DNA of 64,000 nucleotides from contig NZ_CP126889.1 in the NCBI RefSeq assembly GCF_030246845.1, forward strand, positions 1,860,001 to 1,924,000, in the 5' to 3' direction. The notes beneath the pieces are model-generated. The model was not told where the DNA came from. It did not search any database and was given only the letters and a program-made list of their open reading frames with translations. The DNA comes from Enhydrobacter sp. (lineage in GTDB: Bacteria; Pseudomonadota; Alphaproteobacteria; Reyranellales; Reyranellaceae). Position 1 is the first letter of the stretch, and every line of letters begins with the position of its first letter. Shown here in pieces: positions 28,240-36,273 of this stretch. A program made the position numbers and the translations under genes.

Positions 28240-29604
28240 ATGAACCTGCATCGCATGCTGCTCGAGCGCGCCGCCGAGGGCAATCCGCTGCGCATCGGCC
28301 TGATCGGCGCCGGCAAGTTCGGCGCCATGTATCTCAGCCAGATTCCGACCACCCCGGGCATCCACCTGGTCGGCATCGCCGATCTTTCGCCGGCGCGGGC
28401 GAAGGAGAACCTCGCCCGGCTGGGCTGGAAGCCCGACGTCACTTCGGCGATCTCCTTCGCCGAGGCGCGCAGGCACGGCAACACGCATCTCACCAACGAC
28501 TGGCGGGCGCTGGTGAGCAACCCCGAGATCGACATCATCGTCGAGGCGACGGGCGATCCGATCGCCGCGGTCGAGCACGCGCTCGAGGCGTTCGGCAACG
28601 GCAAGAGCGTGGTGATGGTGACGGTCGAGGCCGACGCCTTCTGCGGCCCCTTGCTCGCCCGGCGCGCCGCCGCGGCAGGTGTCGTCTACAGCCTGGCCTA
28701 CGGCGACCAGCCGGCCTTGATCTGCGAGCTGGTCGATTGGGCGCGCACCTCCGGCTTCTCGGTGACGGCGGCCGGCCGCGGCCACAAATGGCTGCCGCAC
28801 TATGCGCAGTCGACGCCCGAGACGGTGTGGAAGTACTGGGGCCTCAACGAGGAGCAAGCGAGGCGCGGCGGGCTGAACCCCAAGATGTTCAACTCCTTCC
28901 TCGACGGCTCCAAGCCCGCGATCGAGAGCACCGCCGTGTCGAACGCCACCGGTCTCACGCCGGCGCCAGACGGGCTCGCCTTCCCGCCCTGCTCGGTGGA
29001 GGACCTGCCGTTCGTGATGCGCCCGACCTCCGAGGGCGGCCACCTGCACCACAAGGGCCAGGTCGAGGTCGCCTCGTCGCTCGAGAAGGACGGACGCGCG
29101 ATTCCGTACGAGATCCGCAAGGGCGTGTGGGTCGTGTTCGAGGCCTCGACCGAATACCAGAAGAACTGCTTCGAGGAGTACATGCTCTGCACCGATCCGA
29201 GCGGCCGCTACTCGGTGATGTACAAGCGCTGGCATCTGATCGGCCTCGAGGTCGGCATGTCGGTGGCCTCGGTCGGCCTGCGCAAGGAGCCGACCGGCTG
29301 CCCCACCGGCTTCCACGCCGACGTGATCGCCACCGCCAAGCGCGACCTCAAGCCGGGCGAGATGCTGGACGGCGAGGGCGGCTATACAGTGTACGGCAAG
29401 CTCTTCCCGGCCGAGAAGTCGACCGGGTTGGGCAGCCTGCCGCTCGGCCTCGCCCACAACGTCAAGCTCCTGAAGCCGATCAAGGCCGGCCAGTCGCTGA
29501 CCTATGCCGATGTGGCGATGGACGAAAGCCTGACGGCGGTGAAGCTGCGCCGCGAGATGGAGCGCGACTTCGCCCCGGCGGCGGCAAAGATCGCCGCGCA
29601 GTAG
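28240..29604 (+). CDS. COG4091-type oxidoreductase (homoserine dehydrogenase-like, with SAF domain)
   Basis: A 454-residue NAD(P)-dependent oxidoreductase. The N-terminal Rossmann fold shows RIGLIGAGKFGAMYLSQI; the middle is the homoserine-dehydrogenase-like catalytic region; the last 110 residues (IATAKRDLKPGEMLDGEGGY onward) resemble a SAF domain. COG4091 proteins are annotated as predicted homoserine dehydrogenases, but their substrates are not established. It follows the PhyH gene by 21 bases, so the two probably act in one catabolic route. Confidence 0.82.
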   Translation: MNLHRMLLERAAEGNPLRIGLIGAGKFGAMYLSQIPTTPGIHLVGIADLSPARAKENLARLGWKPDVTSAISFAEARRHGNTHLTNDWRALVSNPEIDIIVEATGDPIAAVEHALEAFGNGKSVVMVTVEADAFCGPLLARRAAAAGVVYSLAYGDQPALICELVDWARTSGFSVTAAGRGHKWLPHYAQSTPETVWKYWGLNEEQARRGGLNPKMFNSFLDGSKPAIESTAVSNATGLTPAPDGLAFPPCSVEDLPFVMRPTSEGGHLHHKGQVEVASSLEKDGRAIPYEIRKGVWVVFEASTEYQKNCFEEYMLCTDPSGRYSVMYKRWHLIGLEVGMSVASVGLRKEPTGCPTGFHADVIATAKRDLKPGEMLDGEGGYTVYGKLFPAEKSTGLGSLPLGLAHNVKLLKPIKAGQSLTYADVAMDESLTAVKLRREMERDFAPAAAKIAAQ

Positions 29605-29611
29605 CATTCAT

Positions 29612-29664
29612 TGGACCGCGCGCTTCCAGCGCGCCCATGAGGCGCGCTGAAAGCGCGCGGTCCA
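29612..29664. repeat. Palindromic dispersed repeat, family A copy 2
   Basis: TGGACCGCGCGCTTCCAGCG at the left end and GCGCGCGGTCCA at the right, with a second inner hairpin GCGCGCTGAAAGCGCGC. It lies eight bases after the COG4091 gene stop, in the convergent gap with def. Confidence 0.85.
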
Positions 29665-29676
29665 AAAAAGCTAGAG

Positions 29677-30246
29677 CTAAAGCGCCGGCGCGTGATCCTT
29701 TGCCTTGGCCGCCGGCTTGCCTTCGGCGGCCTCGCGCTCCTTCTCCTTCCGGGCCTTCAGGAGCTTGCGCAGGATCATATTGCGCTTGAGCGCGGAGATA
29801 TGGTCGATGAACAGGATGCCGTCGAGATGGTCGATTTCGTGCTGCACGCAGGTCGCGAGCAGGCCCTCGCAGGCGAGCTCCTTCTGACCGCCGTCACGGT
29901 CGAGATAGCGCACCGTCACCTGCGCCGGGCGGACCACGTCGGAATAGTGGTCCGGCACCGAGAGACAGCCTTCCTCGTAGGTCGCGTCCTCGTCCGAGGC
30001 CTCGACGATCTCCGGATTGGCCATGAAGAGGGGACCGACCTTGGTATCCTCGCGGTCGATGTGCAGGACGACGACTCGCTTCAGCACGCCGACCTGGGGC
30101 GCCGCCAGTCCGATCCCGGGCGCGGCGTACATGGTCTCCAGCATGTCATCCATGAGCTGGCGCACGCCCTCGTCCACCGCCGCCACGGGCAGCGACTTCT
30201 TCTTGAGGCGCGGATCGGGCGCGGTGAGGATCGTCCTGATGGCCAT
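29677..30246 (-). CDS. def: Peptide deformylase
   Basis: Removes the formyl group from nascent proteins. The 189-residue metalloenzyme has all three motifs: GIGLAAPQVG, EEGCLSVPD (metal Cys) and HEIDHLDG. The C-terminal tail is long and rich in Lys and Glu. The usual neighbour fmt is absent; it lies 64 bases downstream of argB on the same strand. Confidence 0.97.
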   Translation of the reverse strand: MAIRTILTAPDPRLKKKSLPVAAVDEGVRQLMDDMLETMYAAPGIGLAAPQVGVLKRVVVLHIDREDTKVGPLFMANPEIVEASDEDATYEEGCLSVPDHYSDVVRPAQVTVRYLDRDGGQKELACEGLLATCVQHEIDHLDGILFIDHISALKRNMILRKLLKARKEKEREAAEGKPAAKAKDHAPAL

Positions 30247-30309
30247 GGCGGTTAAATATGCAAGGAAATCAGGCGTTTCAAGGCCGGTTGCGAGGCGCTC
30301 GCAGCCGCT

Positions 30310-31224
30310 TCAGGCGCGCTTGACCATGGTGCCGACCCCCGCCTCGGTGAAGACCTCGAGCAGCAGGCAGTGCGGCACACGGCCGTCCATGATGGTGGCC
30401 GCCTCGACGCCGCGGCTCACCGCGTCGATGCAGTTCTCGACCTTGGGGATCATGCCGCCGGAAATGGTGCCGTCGGCGATCAGCGCTCGCGCCTGCTCGA
30501 CCGTCATCTCCGGGATGAGCTGGCCGTTGCGGTCGAGCACGCCCGGCACGTCGGTCAGGAACAGCAGCCGCTTGGCCTTCATCGCGCCGGCGATGGCGCC
30601 CGCCGAGGTGTCGGCATTGATGTTATAGGTGAGCTCGTCGTTCACGCCGAACCCGATCGGCGCCACCACCGGGATGACGTCGGCCCGCCGGAGCTGCTCC
30701 AGCACCATGACGTTGATCATGGCGGGCTCCCCCACCTGCTTGAGGTCGACCTTCAGCATCTCTCCCGTCTTGGGATCGCGCATCCGCTCGACCCTGTTGG
30801 CGAGGATCAGGTTGCCGTCCTTGCCGCAGATGCCGACCGCGATGCCGCCGCATTCGTTGATGTCGGCCACGATCGCCTTGTTGATGGAACCGGCCAGCAC
30901 CATCTCGACGATCTCCATGGTCGCGGCGTCGGTGACCCGCAGCCCGTTCACGAACTCGCTCTTGATCCCGACCCGCTCCAGCATCCTGTTGATCTGCGGG
31001 CCGCCGCCATGGACCACGATCGGGTTCATGCCGACCTGCTTCATCAGCACGATGTCGCGGGCGAAAAGGTCGCCCAGCCTGGGATCGGTCATGGCATGGC
31101 CGCCATATTTCACGACGAAAGTCGCGTCGTTGTGACGGCGCATGTACGGCAGGGCCTTGGAGATGGTCTCCGCCATGCGGATGAGCCGCTTCTGCTCCTT
31201 GTCGGTCTGAACCGGCTCGACCAT
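30310..31224 (-). CDS. argB: Acetylglutamate kinase
   Basis: Second step of arginine synthesis, phosphorylating N-acetylglutamate. The 304-residue protein has [52 protein letters not shown] and the C-terminal [18 protein letters not shown], all typical. In many alphaproteobacteria argB follows engB directly; here an oxygenase gene on the other strand and two hairpin elements lie between them. Confidence 0.97.
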   Translation of the reverse strand: MVEPVQTDKEQKRLIRMAETISKALPYMRRHNDATFVVKYGGHAMTDPRLGDLFARDIVLMKQVGMNPIVVHGGGPQINRMLERVGIKSEFVNGLRVTDAATMEIVEMVLAGSINKAIVADINECGGIAVGICGKDGNLILANRVERMRDPKTGEMLKVDLKQVGEPAMINVMVLEQLRRADVIPVVAPIGFGVNDELTYNINADTSAGAIAGAMKAKRLLFLTDVPGVLDRNGQLIPEMTVEQARALIADGTISGGMIPKVENCIDAVSRGVEAATIMDGRVPHCLLLEVFTEAGVGTMVKRA

Positions 31225-31245
31225 GTCGCGTGAAATCCCAGTTTG

Positions 31246-31276
31246 GCAAAAGCCCTCTCCGCGCCGGGAGAGGGCT
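31246..31276 (-). terminator. Terminator-like hairpin upstream of argB
   Basis: On the minus strand AGCCCTCTCC pairs perfectly with GGAGAGGGCT around a six-base loop and runs into TTTT. It ends about 22 bases before the argB ATG, so it could stop transcription arriving from engB or attenuate argB. No leader peptide is evident. Confidence 0.6.
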
Positions 31277-31354
31277 AGGCAGGCATCATATATCAGGCGT
31301 GCGGCGGATAGAAGAAGCGGCAGCAGGACGTCAAGATGATTGTGGGGATTTCAG

Positions 31355-32026
31355 ATGATCGACACCGACACCCTCGCTGATCGCGGCCATGTCGTGGCAC
31401 CTTCGCTGCTTCCGCCGCAAGAGTGCCGTGAACTGGCGGCGCTGTGGCCCGAACAGGCCCGTTTTCGCAGCCATGTCGTCATGCAGCGGCACGGCTACGG
31501 CCAGGGCGACTACAAGTACTTCACCTATCCGCTGCCCGAGCCGGTGCAGCGGTTGCGCCAGGCGCTCTATCCTCCGCTGGCAGCCGTCGCCAACGGCTGG
31601 AGCCAGGCCCTGGGGGTCGACAAGCGCTTCCCGCCCACGCTCGAGCGCTGGCTCGCAGAATGCCATGCCGGCGGTCAGAAGCGGCCGACCCCGCTGCTGC
31701 TGCGCTACGGCGCCGGCGACTACAACTGCCTGCACCGCGATCTCTACGGCGACCTCGTCTTTCCCCTGCAGGCGACGATCCTGCTGAGCGATCCCCGACG
31801 CGACTTCGAGGGCGGCGAATTCATGCTGGTCGAGCAACGGCCGCGCCAGCAGTCGCGCGGCGAGGTGGTGCCGCTCGGCCAGGGCGATGCGGTGATCTTC
31901 GCGGTCAATCAGCGGCCCGCCAAGGGCAGCCGCGGCTGGCATCGCACCGCGATGCGTCATGGCGTGTCGAGCGTGCGCCGCGGCCGGCGCTTCACCCTCG
32001 GCATCATCTTCCACGACGCCGCGTAA
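31355..32026 (+). CDS. 2-oxoglutarate/Fe(II) oxygenase, proline-hydroxylase-like
   Basis: A 223-residue oxygenase of the prolyl-4-hydroxylase-type superfamily. The iron site is readable as CLHRDLYGD (H-x-D) near residue 132 and HGVSSVRRGRR near 205, with the second Arg as the likely 2-oxoglutarate contact; FEGGEFMLVEQRPR is a typical inner strand. A GTG at 31340 is in frame, but the ATG at 31355 follows GGGGAT and fits better. It is the only plus-strand gene between argB and engB, which suggests a later insertion. Confidence 0.78.
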   Translation: MIDTDTLADRGHVVAPSLLPPQECRELAALWPEQARFRSHVVMQRHGYGQGDYKYFTYPLPEPVQRLRQALYPPLAAVANGWSQALGVDKRFPPTLERWLAECHAGGQKRPTPLLLRYGAGDYNCLHRDLYGDLVFPLQATILLSDPRRDFEGGEFMLVEQRPRQQSRGEVVPLGQGDAVIFAVNQRPAKGSRGWHRTAMRHGVSSVRRGRRFTLGIIFHDAA

Positions 32027-32035
32027 GAGCCTCAT

Positions 32036-32152
32036 GGGAGCGGGCCACTCCAGGGGCGCTCATGCTCGTGTGGACCGCGCGGAACTTGCCCGCTTATGAG
32101 CGAGCTGGAAGCTCGCGGTCCAGAAGATGCGCCACTGGAATGGCGCGCTCCC
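32036..32152. repeat. Nested palindromic repeat containing family A copy 3
   Basis: An outer inverted pair (GGGAGCGGGCCACTCCAGGG at 32036 and its near-complement ending GGCGCGCTCCC at 32152, 21 of 24 bases matching) encloses a family A copy at 32071-32122 that starts TGGACCGCGCGG and ends GCTCGCGGTCCA. The inner arm is GCGAGC-TGGAA-GCTCGC, where other copies have GCGCGC: both sides of the stem have changed together. It lies between the oxygenase gene and engB. Confidence 0.8.
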
Positions 32153-32158
32153 GTGAGC

Positions 32159-32809
32159 TTATCCCGTCGCGACGGCGAGGATCTCCGCCCGCAACTCGGG
32201 CAGGCCGAAGCCCGTCTCGCTGCTGGTCGGCAAAGCCTCGGGATGGGCGGCGCCGTGCCGGCGCGCGACCGCTTCCGCGGCGGCGACCGCGCGCGGGATC
32301 TCGGCCGGCTTGAGATGGTCCGTCTTGGTGAGCACGAGCTGATAGGAGACGGCGGCTGCGTCCAGGTTCTTCATCGTCTCGCGGTCGGACTCCTTCACGC
32401 CGTGCCGCGAATCGATCAGCAGGCAGACCCGCTTCAGGGTCGGACGACCGCGCAGATAGGCCGAGGCGAGATCCTGCCAGGTCTCCTTCATCGACCTCGA
32501 GACCTGGGCGAAGCCGTAGCCCGGCAGATCGACCAGCAGGAGCCGGTCGGCGAGATTGAAGAAATTGATCTGTCGTGTATGGCCGGGGCTGGACGAGGTG
32601 CGGGCGAGCGTCCGCCGGCCGGTGAGCGCATTGACGAGGCTCGACTTGCCGACGTTCGAGCGGCCGGCGAAGGCGACCTCGGGCAGGCCGATCGGGATCA
32701 GGGAGTCGAGCGACGCGGCTCCCGCAATGAAATCGCAGCGACCGGCAAAGAGCTTGCGCGCCGCCTCGATCTCGCCGGCCGTACGTCCAACCGCCTTCGG
32801 TTCGTCCAT
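32159..32809 (-). CDS. engB: Ribosome biogenesis GTPase EngB (YihA/YsxC)
   Basis: Essential GTPase in late 50S subunit assembly. The 216-residue protein has the P-loop GRSNVGKSSLVNAL, the G2 threonine region TSSSPGHTRQINFF, DLPGYGFA (G3), TKTDHLKP (G4) and TSSETGFGL (G5). Its ATG overlaps the yidC stop (TGATG), showing coupling with yidC. Confidence 0.96.
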   Translation of the reverse strand: MDEPKAVGRTAGEIEAARKLFAGRCDFIAGAASLDSLIPIGLPEVAFAGRSNVGKSSLVNALTGRRTLARTSSSPGHTRQINFFNLADRLLLVDLPGYGFAQVSRSMKETWQDLASAYLRGRPTLKRVCLLIDSRHGVKESDRETMKNLDAAAVSYQLVLTKTDHLKPAEIPRAVAAAEAVARRHGAAHPEALPTSSETGFGLPELRAEILAVATG

Positions 32810-34659
32810 CAGCCTTTCTTGGTGACGGCCTTGCCGCCCTTCTTGCCGTTGCCGCGTGCCGGTGGCGGCTGCGTCGCGGGTGCGGACGACGCTGCCGGCG
32901 CGGTGGCCTGCGCCTTGCGGCCGATCGGTGCGCCGTGACGGCGCATGATGAAGTACTGCTGCGCGATCGAGAGCGTGTTGCTCCACGCCCAGTAGATCAC
33001 AAGTCCGGCCTGGAACGGCGCCATCATGAAGGTGAACAGGACCGGCAGGAACTGGAACACCCGCTGCTGCATGGGATCGGCCGGCGCCGGATTGAGCTGC
33101 TGCTGCAGGTACATCGTCACGCCCATGATCATCGGCCACAGGCCGATGTTGAAGAAGTGCAGGTACTCGGGCACCTGCCAGGGGAACAAGCCGAAGCCCG
33201 TCAGGATGGTGAGCGGGTCGGGCGCGCTGAGGTCGTGGATCCAGCCGAAGAACGGCTGATGGCGCATCTCGATCGTTGTGTAGAGCACCTTGTAGAGGGC
33301 GAAGAACACCGGGATCTGCACGACGATGGGCAGGCACCCCGCCGCTGGATTCACCTTCTCGCGGCGATAGAGCTGCATCAGCTCCTGGTTCATGCGCTGC
33401 TTGTCCTCGCCGTAGCGCTGCTTCAGCTTCTCCATCTCGGGCTGAAGCCGCTTCATCTTGCTCATCGCGGCGTACGACTTGTTGGCGAGCGGGAAGAACG
33501 CCGCCTTGACGATCACGGTCAGCGCCAGGATGGCGAGGCCGAAATTGCCGAGCTGCCTGTAGAGCCATTCGAGCAGCCAGAACAGGGGCTTGGTGAAGAA
33601 CCAGAACCAGCCCCAGTCGATCGTAAGGTCGAAGCGCTCGAAACCGTACTTGTCCCGGTAGGCATCGACCACGCGTACGATCTTGGCGCCGGCGAAGAGG
33701 TGCGAGCTGCTGTCGCCGGCCGCGCCGGGCGCGATCGAGAGCGCCGGCGCGACGAAGTCGACCTGGTACCGGACGTTGGGGTCGGTGCCGGTCTCCTTCA
33801 GCGTCACGTCCACTTTCTGCTTCTGGTCGGGGATGAGCGTGGCCATCCAGTACTTGTCAGTGATGCCGACCCAGCCGCCAGTGGTGCTGATCTTCTCCTG
33901 CTTGTCGCCCTTGAAGTCCTTGTAGCTGAATTCCTTGAGGCTGCCGTTGAACACGCCGTACGGCCCCTCGTGCAGCACGTAGGTGCCTTCCGGCGGCGGC
34001 TGGCCGTAGCGCACCACCAGGCTCCAGGGAAAGAGCGTCACCGGCTTGTCCGACTTGTTCTCGACGCTCTGCTTGACGTTGAACAGGAAGTGATCGTCGA
34101 TCGAGAAGGTCAGCGCGAAGACGAGGTTCTGGCCGTTGTCCCAGGTGAGCCGCACCGGCTGCCCGGGCGCGAGCGTCGTCCTGTCGGCGGTCCAGAGCGT
34201 GTCCGGCCCCGGCAGCTTGATCGAGGGATCGGATGCCGACCAGCCGAACTCGGCGTAGTAGGGATGCTCGCTGCCGACGGGCGAGAGCACCGGCACAGGC
34301 GGGCTGTTGGGATCGAGCGTCTCGCGCTGCTTGGCGAGCTGCACGTCGTCGATGCGCCCGCCCTTGAGGTCGATCGAGCCGATCAGTTCCGGCGTGTTGA
34401 AGGTGACCCGCGGATTGCGTGCCAGGGCCTGCTCGCGCGGCACGAAGGACTCGGCCGCGGCGGCCGGCGCCGAGCCGGGGGCCGAGGGCGGCGCCGACGG
34501 GCTGGTCGACGACGAGTTGGTCGACGACCGTTCGGCGGGCGTCGATTGAGCCGTCGTCTGCTGTTGCTGCTGCGTGTGCTTGGGCGGGAAGGCGTATTGC
34601 CAGCCCATGATGATCAGCACCGAGAGCACGATCGCGACGATGAAATTCTTCTGGTCCAT
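32809..34659 (-). CDS. yidC: Membrane protein insertase YidC
   Basis: Inserts and folds inner-membrane proteins, alone or with SecYEG. The 616-residue protein has a signal-anchor span (NFIVAIVLSVLIIMGWQYAF), a Ser/Pro/Ala-rich linker, a large periplasmic beta domain (residues 90-350), and the conserved five-span core with NKSYAAMSKMKRLQPEMEKL, then the cytoplasmic tail rich in Lys and Gly. It sits in the conserved rpmH-rnpA-yidD-yidC-engB order. Confidence 0.97.
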   Translation of the reverse strand: MDQKNFIVAIVLSVLIIMGWQYAFPPKHTQQQQQTTAQSTPAERSSTNSSSTSPSAPPSAPGSAPAAAAESFVPREQALARNPRVTFNTPELIGSIDLKGGRIDDVQLAKQRETLDPNSPPVPVLSPVGSEHPYYAEFGWSASDPSIKLPGPDTLWTADRTTLAPGQPVRLTWDNGQNLVFALTFSIDDHFLFNVKQSVENKSDKPVTLFPWSLVVRYGQPPPEGTYVLHEGPYGVFNGSLKEFSYKDFKGDKQEKISTTGGWVGITDKYWMATLIPDQKQKVDVTLKETGTDPNVRYQVDFVAPALSIAPGAAGDSSSHLFAGAKIVRVVDAYRDKYGFERFDLTIDWGWFWFFTKPLFWLLEWLYRQLGNFGLAILALTVIVKAAFFPLANKSYAAMSKMKRLQPEMEKLKQRYGEDKQRMNQELMQLYRREKVNPAAGCLPIVVQIPVFFALYKVLYTTIEMRHQPFFGWIHDLSAPDPLTILTGFGLFPWQVPEYLHFFNIGLWPMIMGVTMYLQQQLNPAPADPMQQRVFQFLPVLFTFMMAPFQAGLVIYWAWSNTLSIAQQYFIMRRHGAPIGRKAQATAPAASSAPATQPPPARGNGKKGGKAVTKKG

Positions 34660-34670
34660 TTGACGAGACT

Positions 34671-34982
34671 TCAGGAGCGCTCAGCGGTGTGACAGGAAAG
34701 AGGGATCCGGCGCGGCGGAACAGGGTCGCAGCCGCCGCCCCCCCACGGATGGCAGCGGCAGAGCCGGCGCGCCGCCAGCCAGCTTCCCGTGAGCGCGCCG
34801 TGCACGGCCACGGCCTCGGCGGCGTAGGCCGAGCAGGACGGCTCGTAGCGGCAGGCGCCGACGAAGAAATAGGCGAGGGTCAGCTGGTAGAAGCGGATCG
34901 CGGCCCGCAGGAACAGGGACACCATGCGGCCCGGAAACTGGCGATTCAGCGGGGCTGGCGCAAGCCATGCGAAGCAGGTCAT
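34671..34982 (-). CDS. yidD: YidD, membrane protein insertion efficiency factor
   Basis: Small membrane-associated protein that assists YidC. The family core is clear: [37 protein letters not shown] and [18 protein letters not shown]. As given (start 34982) it has 103 residues and the ATG overlaps the rnpA stop as ATGA. An internal ATG at 34925 would give 84 residues and matches the usual family start better. The overlap favours the longer form, but this is not settled. Confidence 0.93.
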   Translation of the reverse strand: MTCFAWLAPAPLNRQFPGRMVSLFLRAAIRFYQLTLAYFFVGACRYEPSCSAYAAEAVAVHGALTGSWLAARRLCRCHPWGGGGCDPVPPRRIPLSCHTAERS

Positions 34983-35359
34983 GGCGTCGCGACAGGCGCT
35001 TGCGGCGCCAGCGCCTTCAGACGCTTCAGCGCCTCGACCAGTTCACTCTGGAGCAGGGCGAAATCACGGCCCAGGGCGGCCTGCCGGCCGACCAGCACAT
35101 AGTCGAGATCGGCTCGCCCCCGTCCCGGAATCACGAGGCGCGCGACCTCGCGCAGCCGACGCCGCACCCGATTGCGCTCGACGGCATTGCCGACCTTGCG
35201 GCTGACCGTGAAGCCCACCCGGACGACCGACGGCCGGACGATGGTCTCTGGCGCGGGCGCCACCTGGAGGACGAAGCCGGGCATGGCACAGCGCCGTCCG
35301 GCCTGGACGCGCAAAAAATCCCTGCGATGGGGGAGACGCCCGGGGCGCGCCGGGGCCAA
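34979..35359 (-). CDS. rnpA: Ribonuclease P protein component
   Basis: Protein subunit of RNase P, which matures the 5' ends of tRNAs. The 126-residue protein carries the RNR motif in [20 protein letters not shown], the family hallmark, after a basic N-terminus with [12 protein letters not shown]. It follows rpmH by 15 bases and overlaps yidD by four. Confidence 0.96.
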   Translation of the reverse strand: MAPARPGRLPHRRDFLRVQAGRRCAMPGFVLQVAPAPETIVRPSVVRVGFTVSRKVGNAVERNRVRRRLREVARLVIPGRGRADLDYVLVGRQAALGRDFALLQSELVEALKRLKALAPQAPVATP

Positions 35360-35374
35360 GGGACAGGCCTGGCG

Positions 35375-35509
35375 CTAGGCCGACAGGCGCTTGCGGCCCG
35401 CTCTGCGGCGGTTGGCGATGACCTTGCGACCGCCCACCGTCGCCATCCGGGACCGGAAGCCGTGCCGCCGCTTGCGAACGAGCTTGCTCGGCTGATAGGT
35501 GCGTTTCAT
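35375..35509 (-). CDS. rpmH: 50S ribosomal protein L34
   Basis: A 44-residue, highly basic ribosomal protein, easily missed because of its size. It starts [18 protein letters not shown] and ends [11 protein letters not shown], the full family sequence. AAGGAG lies ahead of the ATG. Farther upstream the leader contains a GCCCCCG/CGGGGGC hairpin. It heads the rnpA-yidD-yidC-engB run. Confidence 0.97.
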   Translation of the reverse strand: MKRTYQPSKLVRKRRHGFRSRMATVGGRKVIANRRRAGRKRLSA

Positions 35510-35630
35510 GACGCAACTCCTTCAAACACAAGCCCCCGCGCGCGGCGACGGGGGCGAATAATTCGGTGGGCGGGTAAATAGGCGGGCACAGGGCCTGAGT
35601 CAACGCCGGCGGCCGGGCTAGACTGGTTCC

Positions 35631-36269
35631 ATGTCCCTGATCTTGCATGGTTACCATCTCAGCGTCTATTTGCGCATCGCCCGTTTGGCCTTGGCCGAGA
35701 AAGGGCTCGCCTACGAGCGGGTGGAGGTGAACCCGTTCGCGCCCGACGTCCCGGCGTCCTACCTCGAGCTCCATCCCTTCGGCCGGGTACCGGTCCTGGT
35801 CCATGACGGCTTCGCGCTCTACGAGACGGCCGCCATCACCCGCTACGTCGACCGCGCCTTCGCAGGCCCGCCGCTGCAGCCCGTCGAGCCCAGGGCTCTG
35901 GCCCGCATGGATCAGATCATCGGCGTGGTCGACGCCTACGCCTATTGGCCGCTGGTGCGCCAGGTCTTCGCCCACCGCGTGATCCGCGCGCGTGGCGGCC
36001 AGCCGACGGACGAGACGGAGATCGCCCAAGGGCTCGTCGGCGCGTCGCGGGCGCTGGGCGCATTGGAGAAGCTTGCCGACGGTGAGCCATTCCTCGTCGG
36101 GCCGGCCGTCTCGCTGGCCGACTTCCATCTCGGCGCGATGACGGCCTATTTCGTGCAGGCGCCCGAGGGCGCGGCGATGCTGGCCCTTTATCCGCGCCTC
36201 GCCGCCTGGTGGCGGTCGGTCGCAGCGCGCCCCAGCTTCGCCGCGACCGATCCCGGTTCGGCGGACTGA
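35631..36269 (+). CDS. Glutathione S-transferase family protein
   Basis: A 212-residue GST. The thioredoxin-like N-terminal domain has LHPFGRVPVLVHDG (cis-Pro) and LYETAAITRYVD, where the ET pair contacts glutathione; the helical C-terminal domain contains SLADFHLGAMTAYF. The class and substrate cannot be told. It is convergent with the peroxiredoxin-like gene, four bases apart, so the two meet tail to tail. Confidence 0.88.
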   Translation: MSLILHGYHLSVYLRIARLALAEKGLAYERVEVNPFAPDVPASYLELHPFGRVPVLVHDGFALYETAAITRYVDRAFAGPPLQPVEPRALARMDQIIGVVDAYAYWPLVRQVFAHRVIRARGGQPTDETEIAQGLVGASRALGALEKLADGEPFLVGPAVSLADFHLGAMTAYFVQAPEGAAMLALYPRLAAWWRSVAARPSFAATDPGSAD

Positions 36270-36273
36270 GCGC

